Under the pieces are notes generated by a model. The model was not told where the DNA came from. It did not search any database and saw only the letters and a program-made list of their open reading frames with translations. The translations under genes and the position numbers were made by a program. From Nonomuraea rhodomycinica (GTDB taxonomy: Bacteria > Actinomycetota > Actinomycetes > Streptosporangiales > Streptosporangiaceae), in the NCBI RefSeq assembly GCF_013363995.1, contig NZ_JABWGO010000006.1, positions 413,481 through 477,480 on the forward strand: a stretch of DNA of 64,000 nt, in the 5' to 3' direction. Shown one piece after another: positions 1 to 7,119 of the stretch. Position 1 is the stretch's first letter. Every line of letters begins with the position of its first letter.

Positions 1-2
1 TG

Positions 3-671
3 CTCAACCTCGCGGGCGGCGGCCATGACCACATCGCTCCCGTGAACCCCGGCGAGTGGGTGGTGGTCGTCGCGATCGTCTGCGCGTCGGTGTGGTTCGG
101 CAGGCGGGCCCGCGACCGGGCGGCGCGCCTGCTGGCCGTCGCCGTCAACGTGGTGGCCGGGCTGGGGCTGTTCGGCGGCTTCGTGACCGCCGGGCATCTC
201 GCCGGCTACCAGGAGGAACTGCAGAGCATCCGGGCGGACCCCCGCGTCATCATGGAGACCGCCTCGGGGGTGGACGGCGAGGTCTACAACATCAAGCCGT
301 ACGCCAAGGACGGCACTCCGCTGACCGACGTCTACCTCTACGACCAGGACGGCAACCCGGTCGTCACCCACCCCGAGAACTACGGCTACAGCGTCGACCG
401 GTCCTGCGGCGAGGTCATCCTCAACCGTTACCCGCTGCCGCTGGTCGCCGACGAGGGCACCACCGGGGAGTCCGGCGTCACCCGCGCTGCCCCGTGCCCC
501 TCGGTCTCGCCGGCCTCGCCGATGCCGAGCGTGCCGCCGACGCGGCCGGAGACGACGGCCGACGTCACGGCCACGCCGACCCCCGCCGAGGAGAACCCCG
601 CCGACGAGACCCCCACCGACGACCCCACCGGCAAGCCCGCCGCCACGCCCACGCCGAAGCGGTCCCACTGA
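3..671 (+). CDS. C-terminal part of a membrane protein with a Pro/Thr-rich tail (5' end outside window)
   Basis: The frame is open to the left edge, so the gene probably begins outside the window; a GTG at 42 is the first internal start. A hydrophobic segment follows (VVVVAIVCASVWF), then a basic loop and a second hydrophobic stretch (LLAVAVNVVAGLGLFGGF). Next comes a soluble domain with YNIKPYAKDGTPL and DVYLYDQDGNPV, and finally about 60 residues rich in Pro, Thr, Ser and Glu. Two transmembrane helices and an extracytoplasmic domain are likely. I do not recognise the family. The Thr/Pro tail resembles wall-spanning linkers in actinomycete surface proteins. The next gene starts 18 bases downstream. 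Confidence 0.7.
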   Translation, partial: LNLAGGGHDHIAPVNPGEWVVVVAIVCASVWFGRRARDRAARLLAVAVNVVAGLGLFGGFVTAGHLAGYQEELQSIRADPRVIMETASGVDGEVYNIKPYAKDGTPLTDVYLYDQDGNPVVTHPENYGYSVDRSCGEVILNRYPLPLVADEGTTGESGVTRAAPCPSVSPASPMPSVPPTRPETTADVTATPTPAEENPADETPTDDPTGKPAATPTPKRSH

Positions 672-689
672 TCGGGCACCATCGGAGGC

Positions 690-1484
690 ATGAGCTTCGT
701 ACCTCCCGGCACCGGATGGCCCGGCGACCCGGCGACCGCTGACACACCGGTCGCCCAGGACCCCGCGGACGTGCGCCGCCTCGCCGCCACCAGCAGCACC
801 CTCGCGGAGCTCACGGCCCGGCAGTCCGTCTGCCGCGCCTGTCCCCGCCTGGTGGAGTGGCGCGAAGAGGTCGCCCGGGTGAGGCGGCGCGCGTTCGCGG
901 ACGAGACGTACTGGGGGCGGCCGGTCCCGGGATGGGGTGACGAGCACCCGCGGATCCTCGTCACCGGGCTCGCCCCCGCCGCCCACGGGGGCAACCGGAC
1001 CGGCCGCATCTTCACCGGAGACCGCAGCGGCGACTGGCTGTTCGCCTCGCTGCACCGGTGCGGCCTGGCCGCCCAGGAGACGAGCACGCACGCGGGCGAC
1101 GGACAGCGGCTGATCGGCACGCGGGTGGTGGCCTCGGTGCGGTGCGCGCCGCCCGCCAACAAGCCGACCCCCGAGGAGAAGGCCGCCTGCTTCCCGTGGC
1201 TGACGCGGGAGATCCGGCTGACCGCGCCGTCGGTGCGGGTGATCGTGGCGCTCGGCGGCTACGCCTGGCAGGCCGGGTGGCCCGCGCTGAAGGAGGCCGG
1301 GTACACCCTGCCGCGGGTCAGGCCGCCGTTCGGGCACGGGGCGGAGGTCGAGATCGCGTACGACGGCACGCCGGTGACGCTGCTCGGCTGCTACCACCCC
1401 AGCCAGCAGAACACGTTCACCGGCCGCGTGACCGCCCGGATGCTCGACGACGTCTTCCTGCGGGCCCGCGAGCTGTCGATGTGA
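690..1484 (+). CDS. Family 5 (UdgB-type) uracil-DNA glycosylase
   Basis: Base-excision repair enzyme expected to remove uracil and other deaminated bases from DNA. The 264-residue protein carries the family signatures: GLAPAAHGGNRTGR at about residues 93-106 (motif 1; family 5 has Ala where classic UDGs have a catalytic polar residue) and HPSQQNTFTGR at about 236-246 (DNA-intercalating motif 2). Four cysteines at positions 48, 51, 152 and 167 fit the 4Fe-4S cluster ligands of family 4/5 enzymes. ATG start at 690. It lies 18 bases after the preceding membrane-protein gene, so it may be co-transcribed with it. Relevant biology: high-GC genomes suffer much cytosine deamination. Family assignment is firm; substrate range is inferred. 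Confidence 0.92.
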   Translation: MSFVPPGTGWPGDPATADTPVAQDPADVRRLAATSSTLAELTARQSVCRACPRLVEWREEVARVRRRAFADETYWGRPVPGWGDEHPRILVTGLAPAAHGGNRTGRIFTGDRSGDWLFASLHRCGLAAQETSTHAGDGQRLIGTRVVASVRCAPPANKPTPEEKAACFPWLTREIRLTAPSVRVIVALGGYAWQAGWPALKEAGYTLPRVRPPFGHGAEVEIAYDGTPVTLLGCYHPSQQNTFTGRVTARMLDDVFLRARELSM

Positions 1485-1504
1485 CGCGTTGCATTGGTCA
1501 CGGA

Positions 1505-1533
1505 TTGGAGTTTTCGGGGCACCCTGACATAAG
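1505..1533 (+). promoter_or_regulatory. Predicted promoter of ndh
   Basis: TTGGAG at 1505-1510 and CATAAG at 1528-1533 are separated by 17 bases, a good housekeeping-sigma arrangement. Transcription would start near 1540, inside the Rex operator. That excludes the in-frame ATG at 1541 as a useful start and favours the ATG at 1577. Confidence 0.5.
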
Positions 1534-1534
1534 C

Positions 1535-1552
1535 TTGTGAATGCTTTCACAA
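1535..1552. promoter_or_regulatory. Rex operator upstream of ndh
   Basis: TTGTGAA-N4-TTCACAA is a perfect match to the consensus operator of Rex, the NADH/NAD+-sensing repressor. The symmetry extends to a 10-bp perfect inverted repeat (1532-1541 and 1546-1555). It overlaps the predicted transcription start of the NDH-2 gene, the position expected for repression that is relieved when NADH is high. Rex control of respiratory NADH dehydrogenases is established in Streptomyces and other Gram-positives. Confidence 0.85.
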
Positions 1553-1576
1553 GCTCTTCGAGGGATGGGCCTCACG

Positions 1577-2893
1577 ATGAACAAGCACATCTTGATCGTC
1601 GGCGGTGGTTACGTCGGCCTGTACACCGCTCTGCGCCTCCAGCGCAAGCTCGGCCACGAACTGCGCAACGGCGAGGCCAGCATCACGATCATCGACCCCC
1701 AGTCCTACATGACCTACCAGCCGTTCCTGCCGGAGGCCGCGGCGGGCAACCTGTCGCCCCGGCACATGGTCGCGCCCCTGCGCCGGGTGCTGCCCAAGGT
1801 GCGGATCCTCAACGGCACGGTGACGGAGGTGGACCACGCCGCCCGCGTGGTGACCTTCCAGCCCGCCGAGGGCGAGGCGCGCAAGGTCTCCTACGACGTC
1901 ATCGTGATGGCCGCCGGCTCCATCTCGCGGACGCTGCCGATCCCCGGCCTCACCGACATCGGCATCGGCTTCAAGACCGTCGGCGAGGCCATCGCACTGC
2001 GCAACCGCGTCCTGCACCTGCTCGACGTGGCCGAGTCCACCGACGACCCCGAGGTGCGCCGCCGGGCGCTCACCTTCGTCGTGGTCGGCGCCGGCTTCGC
2101 GGGCGTCGAGGCGCTGGCCGAGCTGGAGGACATGGCCAAGGACTCCACCCGCTACTACCGCAACATCACCCCCGCCGACCTGCGCTGGGTGCTGGTCGAG
2201 GCCACCAACCGGGTGCTGCCCGAGGTCGGGCCCGAGATGGGCAGGTGGACGCTGGAGCAGCTGCGCGAGCGCGGCATCGAGGTCAAGCTCGACACGCGCC
2301 TGGAGTCGTGCGTCGACGGCCACGTCGTGCTCTCCGACGGCTCGGAGTTCGAGGCCGACACCCTCGTCTGGACCGCCGGCGTCAAGCCGAGCGTGGTCGT
2401 CAACGCCAGCGACCTGCCGCTCGACGAGCGCGGCCGGATCAAGACCACCGCCGCGCTGACCGTGGCCGGCACCCGCGACGCCTTCGCCGCCGGCGACGTC
2501 GCGGGAGTGCCCGACGTCACCAACCCCGGTCAGTACTGCGCCCCCAACGCCCAGCACGCGGTGCGGCAGGCGAAGGTGCTCGCGGACAACATCATCCGCT
2601 ATCTCCGCGGGGAGCAACTGGTCGACTACCGCCACAAGTATGTGGGATCGGTCGCCGGTCTCGGCCTGCACCAGGGTGTGGCCAACGTCTACGGAGTGAA
2701 GCTTCGCGGATTCCCTGCGTGGTTCATGCACCGCACCTACCATCTGTCGCGGGTGCCGACGCTGAACCGCAAGGTCCGCGTCGTCGTCGACTGGACCCTG
2801 GCGTTGTTCTTCAAGCGGGAGACGATCTCGCTCGGCGAGGTCGAGCACCCGCGTGACGGATTCCGCGCCGCCGTCGCGACGATGCGTCACTGA
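1577..2893 (+). CDS. ndh: Type II NADH dehydrogenase (NDH-2)
   Basis: Single-subunit, non-proton-pumping NADH:menaquinone oxidoreductase at the inner face of the membrane, 438 residues. The FAD-binding GGGYVG is at residues 9-14 and the NAD(P)H-binding VVGAGFAG near 168. A TLVWTAGVKPS element and AAGDVAG precede the C-terminal membrane-anchoring region (LPLDERGRIKTT, then FMHRTYHLSRVPTL and an amphipathic helix). I chose ATG 1577 because GAGGGATGG lies just upstream, the FAD motif follows immediately as in homologues, and the other in-frame ATG (1541) falls at the predicted transcription start inside the Rex site. A hairpin follows the stop. Regulation by Rex is strongly suggested by the operator. 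Confidence 0.93.
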   Translation: MNKHILIVGGGYVGLYTALRLQRKLGHELRNGEASITIIDPQSYMTYQPFLPEAAAGNLSPRHMVAPLRRVLPKVRILNGTVTEVDHAARVVTFQPAEGEARKVSYDVIVMAAGSISRTLPIPGLTDIGIGFKTVGEAIALRNRVLHLLDVAESTDDPEVRRRALTFVVVGAGFAGVEALAELEDMAKDSTRYYRNITPADLRWVLVEATNRVLPEVGPEMGRWTLEQLRERGIEVKLDTRLESCVDGHVVLSDGSEFEADTLVWTAGVKPSVVVNASDLPLDERGRIKTTAALTVAGTRDAFAAGDVAGVPDVTNPGQYCAPNAQHAVRQAKVLADNIIRYLRGEQLVDYRHKYVGSVAGLGLHQGVANVYGVKLRGFPAWFMHRTYHLSRVPTLNRKVRVVVDWTLALFFKRETISLGEVEHPRDGFRAAVATMRH

Positions 2894-2908
2894 GCACACG
2901 TACGGCAG

Positions 2909-2934
2909 CGCCCCGGCGTCCTCACGCCGGGGCG
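2909..2934 (+). terminator. Rho-independent-like hairpin after ndh
   Basis: Perfect 10-bp inverted repeat CGCCCCGGCG / CGCCGGGGCG with a 6-base loop, 16 bases after the ndh stop codon. The following T-run is poor, as is common in high-GC actinomycetes. Confidence 0.65.
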
Positions 2935-2975
2935 TTCCGGCGCCCGCGTCCTGCCGAACGAAAGGGGATGCGCGG

Positions 2976-3488
2976 GTGGCGCTCTCAGCGGTGACCGTGC
3001 TCGGGATCGACCGGCCCGGAGTCATCGCCGCGGTCACCGGCTCGCTGGCCGAGTGCGGTGCCAACATCACCGACTCGACGATGACGCTGCTCGGCGGCCA
3101 CATCGCGATGATGTTCCTGGTCTCCGGCGACCTCGACGCCGAGGAGATCGCCAAACGGCTGCGGGCCCACGACCTCGTGGTCACCGCGGCCGCCGTCGAG
3201 GCCCGCCGCCACTTCGGCTGCGCCTCCAACGGCCACGGCTACGTGCTGACCCTCCACGGCCCCGACCGGCCGGGCATCATCTCCGCCGTCAGCACCGTGC
3301 TCGCCGCCGTCGGCGGCAACATCACCGGCATGAGCACCCGCCTGACCGGGCACCTGTACGTGCTCATCGCCGACGTCGAACTGCCCCGGGCGGTCGACAC
3401 CGGCGCGCTCGAGCGTGATCTCGCGGTCATCGGATCCGGCCTCGACTCCGAGATCACCTTCCGTCCCGTCGAACCGGCCCGGCCGTGA
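2976..3488 (+). CDS. Tandem ACT-domain protein (GcvR / SerB N-terminus-like)
   Basis: A 170-residue cytoplasmic protein made of two ACT domains, each opening with the ligand-loop signature: GIDRPGVIAAV near residue 9 and GPDRPGIISAV near 93, each followed by G-x-NI (GANITDST, GGNITGMS). ACT pairs bind amino acids (Ser, Gly and others) and act as regulators, as in GcvR or the regulatory half of phosphoserine phosphatase; no catalytic domain is attached here. GTG 2976 was chosen because AAAGGGG lies 9 bases upstream. A longer frame reaching back to 2853 would overlap the end of ndh and its hairpin. Partner and ligand are unknown. Confidence 0.8.
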   Translation: MALSAVTVLGIDRPGVIAAVTGSLAECGANITDSTMTLLGGHIAMMFLVSGDLDAEEIAKRLRAHDLVVTAAAVEARRHFGCASNGHGYVLTLHGPDRPGIISAVSTVLAAVGGNITGMSTRLTGHLYVLIADVELPRAVDTGALERDLAVIGSGLDSEITFRPVEPARP

Positions 3489-3681
3489 CAGGCGGGCCGG
3501 TCAACTCCGGCGGCACCGGCCTTCGATGCCCTCACCTGCACTGCTTGCGAGGAACGAGAGATCCCGTCACCATCGAAGCCGATGCCTCCTTGGCCGGGGG
3601 TATTCCGCACTTACGGGACCATGCGATGGGGCTGCCCTTCCTGGACACAGCGCCAGGAGCCCTATCCCTTCACAGCAGACT

Positions 3682-3693
3682 TCACAATTGTGA
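3682..3693. promoter_or_regulatory. 12-bp perfect palindrome upstream of the tRNA gene
   Basis: TCACAATTGTGA, about 57-68 bases before the mature tRNA 5' end. A perfect AT-containing palindrome stands out in this GC-rich sequence and could be an operator. The factor is unknown; spacing differs from CRP (N6) and from Rex, which has the opposite half-site order. Confidence 0.35.
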
Positions 3694-3737
3694 CTCATGA
3701 TGCGAAGTTGTGCTCAACGGAAGCATGGTCCGTTTCG

Positions 3738-3743
3738 TATGAT
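3738..3743 (+). promoter_or_regulatory. -10 element (TATGAT) of the tRNA gene
   Basis: TATGAT ends 6 bases before the tRNA acceptor stem, so transcription would start at or within a base or two of the mature 5' end. No convincing -35 box sits at normal spacing. Confidence 0.45.
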
Positions 3744-3749
3744 TGCGGC

Positions 3750-3822
3750 GCCCCCGTAGCCCAATGGCAGAGGCAAACCCCTTAAAAGGGTTGACGTGCG
3801 GGTTCGAATCCCGCCGGGGGCA
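3750..3822 (+). tRNA. tRNA with UAA anticodon (Leu by codon), class I fold
   Basis: A full cloverleaf can be drawn: acceptor stem 3750-3756 with 3815-3821 (7 bp, all paired), a three-pair D stem, anticodon stem 3776-3780 with 3788-3792, loop CTTAAAA, and T stem 3798-3802 with 3810-3814 and loop TTCGAAT. The anticodon at 3783-3785 is TAA, which reads UUA (Leu). The variable loop is only 5 bases (GACGT), whereas bacterial tRNA-Leu is class II with a long variable arm. Discriminator base is A; C74 and C75 are encoded but A76 is not. It is therefore either a divergent Leu-type tRNA or one charged with another amino acid. The fold is certain; the identity is not. Confidence 0.85.
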
Positions 3823-4001
3823 CCTGCTTCTACCACGGGAAATGCCTTTTTCGTTCACGAACGGTATCCGGGAACTCACGGGAACTCACCGGAGCCCGCG
3901 TTCGTTGTCATCGCGTTGAAGTCTCGAAACCACATAGATCTGAGCGCGAGCCGGCCCGGCCGGAGACCCGTCCCCTAGGCTCGGCGCACAGGAGGGCAGC
4001 G

Positions 4002-4793
4002 ATGGAGAGCAAGAACCCGGTTTTCAGCAGGACACGACAGCAGTCAGCCGGGTGGGGCGCGCCCACCCCGACCCCCGCGCAGTTGCAGGACATGTACGAG
4101 TCGCCCTCGTACGCGCCTCCGGCCCGGCCGGCCTTCCGCACGATGACGCTCGACGACGTCGTGGTCCGCGGGTTCATGACCCTCGGCACGCTCGTCGTGG
4201 GAGCGGCCGCCGCCTGGTACTTCAACGTGCCGACGGGCGTCGCCGTGGGCGCGGCCATCGTGGCCCTGGTCCTCGGCCTGGTCGCCTCCTTCAAGCAGAG
4301 CACCAACCCCGCCCTGATCCTGAGTTACGCGCTCTTCGAGGGCGTGTTCCTCGGGGCGATCAGCCGGGTGTTCGAGGGGTACTTCCCCGGCATCGTGATC
4401 TCGGCGGTCCTCGGCACGGCGCTGGCCTTCGGCGCCGTCCTGACGGTCTACGCGCTGCGCATCGTGCGCGTCACGTCGAAGCTGGTGAAGTACGTCGTCG
4501 CCGCGGGCGTCGCGGCCCTCGGCCTCATGCTGGTCAACTGGCTGATCGTCATCTTCAACGGCACCGGCCTCGGCCTGCGCACCGACAGCCCGATCGGCTG
4601 GGTCTTCAGCATCGCGATGATCCTGCTCGGCTGCTTCTTCCTCCTGCTCGACTTCGACGCCGTCGAGCAGGGCGTCCGCCAGGGCGCTCCGGAGAAGTTC
4701 GCCTGGCAGTGCGCGTTCGGCCTCACGCTGACCCTCGTCTGGATCTACCTCGAGGTGCTGCGCTTCATCAGCTACTTCACCAACAGCGACTGA
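4002..4793 (+). CDS. Bax inhibitor-1 / YccA family membrane protein
   Basis: A 263-residue integral membrane protein. After a 45-residue Pro-rich cytoplasmic head (PTPTPAQLQDMYE) there are about seven hydrophobic helices, including FMTLGTLVVGAAAAWYF, AIVALVLGLVASF, IVISAVLGTALAFGAVL and IGWVFSIAMILLGCFFLLLD. The last part has FDAVEQGVRQGAPEKFAWQ, typical of the actinobacterial YccA/BI-1 branch. BI-1 relatives form pH-sensitive cation (Ca2+) leak channels; the role in actinomycetes is unknown. ATG 4002 follows AGGAGGGCAGCG. Transcription ends at a strong hairpin 28 bases after the stop. Confidence 0.88.
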   Translation: MESKNPVFSRTRQQSAGWGAPTPTPAQLQDMYESPSYAPPARPAFRTMTLDDVVVRGFMTLGTLVVGAAAAWYFNVPTGVAVGAAIVALVLGLVASFKQSTNPALILSYALFEGVFLGAISRVFEGYFPGIVISAVLGTALAFGAVLTVYALRIVRVTSKLVKYVVAAGVAALGLMLVNWLIVIFNGTGLGLRTDSPIGWVFSIAMILLGCFFLLLDFDAVEQGVRQGAPEKFAWQCAFGLTLTLVWIYLEVLRFISYFTNSD

Positions 4794-4820
4794 GCCCCGG
4801 CTCAGCCGCGCACGGATCCT

Positions 4821-4855
4821 CGAAGGGGCCCCGCCGATCCGGCGGGGCCCCTTCG
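4821..4855 (+). terminator. Strong intrinsic terminator hairpin
   Basis: Perfect 15-bp stem (4821-4835 with 4841-4855) and loop GATCC, 28 bases after the BI-1-like gene. The arms begin and end with A/T-containing CGAAG/CTTCG followed by CTTAG. Confidence 0.85.
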
Positions 4856-4967
4856 CTTAGCGCTCGATGATGAACCCCGCGTAACGAAGTGGTGGCGACT
4901 TGGGGGTTGCGATCACGGGTTGAGTGTTGCAGTGTCAAGCAAAGGACCTTATTCCGTGGAGGTGCCC

Positions 4968-5201
4968 ATGTCCTTGAACCACTCACCGGAGACGCAGACG
5001 AAGCTGATCGCAAGGGTCCCATCGATAACGGGACGCGAACTCCCCGAGTGGTTCCAAGCCATCGACAACGGCCCATCGTTCCTCAGGTGTGACGAACGGG
5101 CCAACTGGCTCGCCCAGGAGCACGGGCTGACACACGGTTACGCCGCGGCCATCGTCCACGAGCACGAGCGCCACCGCCGTAACCGCATGGGCTTCATCTA
5201 G
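4968..5201 (+). CDS. DUF4287 family small protein
   Basis: 77 residues. Features seen: LIARVPSITGRELPEWFQAI, then a CDERANWLAQEHGLTHGYAAAIVHEHERHRR helix-rich end. This matches the DUF4287 pattern (a short domain found alone or fused to DUF5655), where a conserved GR.l.eW motif is followed by WL...HG....A..iv. ATG 4968 is preceded by GTGGAGGTGCCC, a good ribosome site; a start at 4920 would add residues that do not look coding. Function unknown. It lies between a terminator and a PPOX enzyme, so it may have its own promoter. Confidence 0.75.
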   Translation: MSLNHSPETQTKLIARVPSITGRELPEWFQAIDNGPSFLRCDERANWLAQEHGLTHGYAAAIVHEHERHRRNRMGFI

Positions 5202-5254
5202 AGGCTCCCGCTGACGCGCCCGTGCCGCCGGCTCGGGCGCGTCATCATGGACAG

Positions 5255-5665
5255 ATGGATCTGGACAAGGCACGCGACTTCCTGCGGCGCGCCCACCGCG
5301 CCGTTCTGCACACCCGGCACGCCGACGGACGTCCGCAGCTCTCACCGGTGCTGGTGGGAGTGGACGCCGAGGGGCGGATCGTGATCAGCACGCGGGAGAC
5401 GGCGGTCAAGACACGGAATGCCCGCCGCGACCCGCAGGTCTCGATCTGCGCGTTCACCGACGGCTTCTTCGGCGAGTGGGTGCAGGTGGACGGCACGGCC
5501 CGCGTCGTCAGCCTGCCGGAGGCCATGGACCACCTGGTCTCCTACTACCGGGACGTCTCGGGCGAGCATCCCGACTGGGACGACTACCGCGCCGCCATGG
5601 AGCGCGAGCGGCGGGTCGTCCTGCTCGTCACGCCCACCCACGCCGGCCCGGACGTCCACGGCTGA
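5255..5665 (+). CDS. PPOX-class (probable F420-dependent) oxidoreductase
   Basis: 136-residue split-beta-barrel flavin/deazaflavin enzyme. The N-terminal part, ARDFLRRAHRAVLHTRHADGRPQLSPVLVGVD, is typical of the TIGR03618-type PPOX F420 family: a helix, a beta strand ending in the nucleotide-facing T-R-H-A-D-G-R-P turn, then STRETAVKTRNARRDPQVSIC. Family members reduce F420-linked substrates or bind FMN; the substrate cannot be read from sequence. ATG 5255 is chosen because the helix starts there; a GTG at 5222 is an alternative. The gene converges on the thiolase gene, with a hairpin between them. Confidence 0.8.
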   Translation: MDLDKARDFLRRAHRAVLHTRHADGRPQLSPVLVGVDAEGRIVISTRETAVKTRNARRDPQVSICAFTDGFFGEWVQVDGTARVVSLPEAMDHLVSYYRDVSGEHPDWDDYRAAMERERRVVLLVTPTHAGPDVHG

Positions 5666-5729
5666 CCGGCCCGCGCCCGCCCGCCCGGCGCCTCCACGGC
5701 TGAGCGGCCCGCTGTCGGACGGTGGACGG

Positions 5730-5764
5730 CCCCGGCCGCCCCGGTGAGCACCGGGCGGCCGGGG
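5730..5764. terminator. Bidirectional hairpin between convergent genes
   Basis: 14-bp GC stem (5730-5744 with 5751-5764) with one bulged C and a TGAGCA loop, between the PPOX stop (5665) and the thiolase stop (5788). It can serve both strands. Confidence 0.6.
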
Positions 5765-5787
5765 GCCCGCCAGGGCCCGTCACGCGC

Positions 5788-7005
5788 TCAGGAGAGGCGC
5801 TCCAGGATCATCGCCATGCCCTGGCCGCCGCCCACGCACATCGTCTCCAGGCCGATCGTCTTGTCGTGGTGCTGGAGGCTGTTGATCAGCGTGGAGGTGA
5901 TGCGGGCCCCGGTCATGCCGAACGGGTGGCCCACGGCGATGGCGCCGCCGTTGACGTTCAGCCGGTCGAGGTCGATCCCGAGGTCCCGGTACGACGGGAT
6001 GACCTGGGCGGCGAACGCCTCGTTGATCTCCACGAGGTCCACGTCCTCGATCGCCATCCCGGCGCGGGCCAGCGCCTGCCGCGACGCCTCCACCGGCCCG
6101 AGCCCCATGATCTCCGGCGACAGGCCCGTCACGCCGGTCGAGACGATGCGGGCCAGCGGGGTGATGCCCAGCTCGGCCGCCTTCACGTCGCTCATGACGA
6201 CCACCGCGGCGGCGCCGTCGTTGAGCGGGCAGCAGTTGCCGGCCGTGACCGTGCCGTCGGGGCGGAAGGCCGGCTTGAGCCCCGCCACGCCCTCGTAGGT
6301 GGTGCCGGGCCGCGGGCCGTCGTCCTTGCTCACCACGGTGCCGTCGGGCAGCGTCACCGGGGTGATGTCCTTCTGCCAGAAGCCGTCGGCCAGCGCCTTC
6401 TCGGCGAGGTTCTGGGAGCGGACGCCGAACTCGTCCTGCTCGCGGCGGGTGACGCCCTTGAGCTGGGCGAGGTTCTCGGCGGTCTGGCCCATGGCGATGT
6501 AGATGTCGGGCACCTGGCCGTCCTCGCGCGGGTCGTGCCAGGTGTGGCCGCCCTCGCCGAACGCCTTCGTCCGCGCGACGGCCTCACCGAAGACCGGGTT
6601 CTGGGTCTCGGGCAGCGAGTCGGAGTTGCCCTTGACGAACCGCGAGACCATCTCCACGCCGGCCGAGACGAACACGTCGCCCTCGCCCGCCTTGATCGCG
6701 TGGAAGGCCATGCGCGTGGTCTGGAGCGAGGACGAGCAGTAGCGGGTGACCGTGGTGCCGGGCACGTTGTCCAGCCCCAGCAGCACGGCGACCACGCGGG
6801 CCATGTTGAAGCCCTGCTCGCCGCCCGGCAGTCCGCAGCCCAGCATGATGTCGTCGATCGTCGTGGGGTCGAGCTGCGGCACCTTGGCCAGCGCCGCCTG
6901 GATCATCTGCACCGTGATGTCGTCGGGCCGCAGGTCCTTGAGTGACCCCTTGAAGGCACGCCCGATGGGCGAGCGGGCGGTGGCGACGATGACTGCCTCG
7001 GGCAT
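5788..7005 (-). CDS. fadA: Acetyl-CoA C-acyltransferase (thiolase)
   Basis: Thiolytic cleavage (beta-oxidation) or condensation of acyl-CoAs. 405 residues, the length of M. tuberculosis FadA3. The active-site nucleophile is Cys90 in TRYCSSSLQT. The C-terminal catalytic signatures are NEAFAAQ, GGAIAVGHPFGMTGAR (His) and CVGGGQGMAMI (second Cys). ATG 7005 is preceded by AAAGGAGGGG and a TATAGT -10 box, so it is a single-gene transcript ending at a convergent hairpin. Synteny with the GDSL gene and cbs supports orthology to fadA3 (from memory). Direction of reaction in vivo is unknown. Confidence 0.93.
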   Translation of the reverse strand: MPEAVIVATARSPIGRAFKGSLKDLRPDDITVQMIQAALAKVPQLDPTTIDDIMLGCGLPGGEQGFNMARVVAVLLGLDNVPGTTVTRYCSSSLQTTRMAFHAIKAGEGDVFVSAGVEMVSRFVKGNSDSLPETQNPVFGEAVARTKAFGEGGHTWHDPREDGQVPDIYIAMGQTAENLAQLKGVTRREQDEFGVRSQNLAEKALADGFWQKDITPVTLPDGTVVSKDDGPRPGTTYEGVAGLKPAFRPDGTVTAGNCCPLNDGAAAVVVMSDVKAAELGITPLARIVSTGVTGLSPEIMGLGPVEASRQALARAGMAIEDVDLVEINEAFAAQVIPSYRDLGIDLDRLNVNGGAIAVGHPFGMTGARITSTLINSLQHHDKTIGLETMCVGGGQGMAMILERLS

Positions 7006-7037
7006 GTGGCCCCTCCTTTGTCAGCACTCTAACCAGA

Positions 7038-7043
7038 ACTATA
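7038..7043 (-). promoter_or_regulatory. -10 element of the thiolase gene
   Basis: On the minus strand TATAGT lies about 33 bases before the ATG. It sits inside a near-palindrome GAACTATATTC (7036-7046), which could be a TetR/FadR-type operator. That last point is speculation. Confidence 0.4.
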
Positions 7044-7119
7044 TTCCAGCGCTGCGGAGGGGCCAGGGACCCGTCGGTGATGAGATGTCCGCCTCTTCTT
7101 GCCGCTCTGCGAACTTCGG

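Noticed and set aside
1541..1576. Upstream ATG for ndh
   Set aside because: It falls in the Rex operator at the predicted transcription start and lacks a ribosome site.
3682..3693. TCACAATTGTGA as a CRP or Rex site
   Set aside because: Half-site order and spacing fit neither protein; kept only as an anonymous palindrome.
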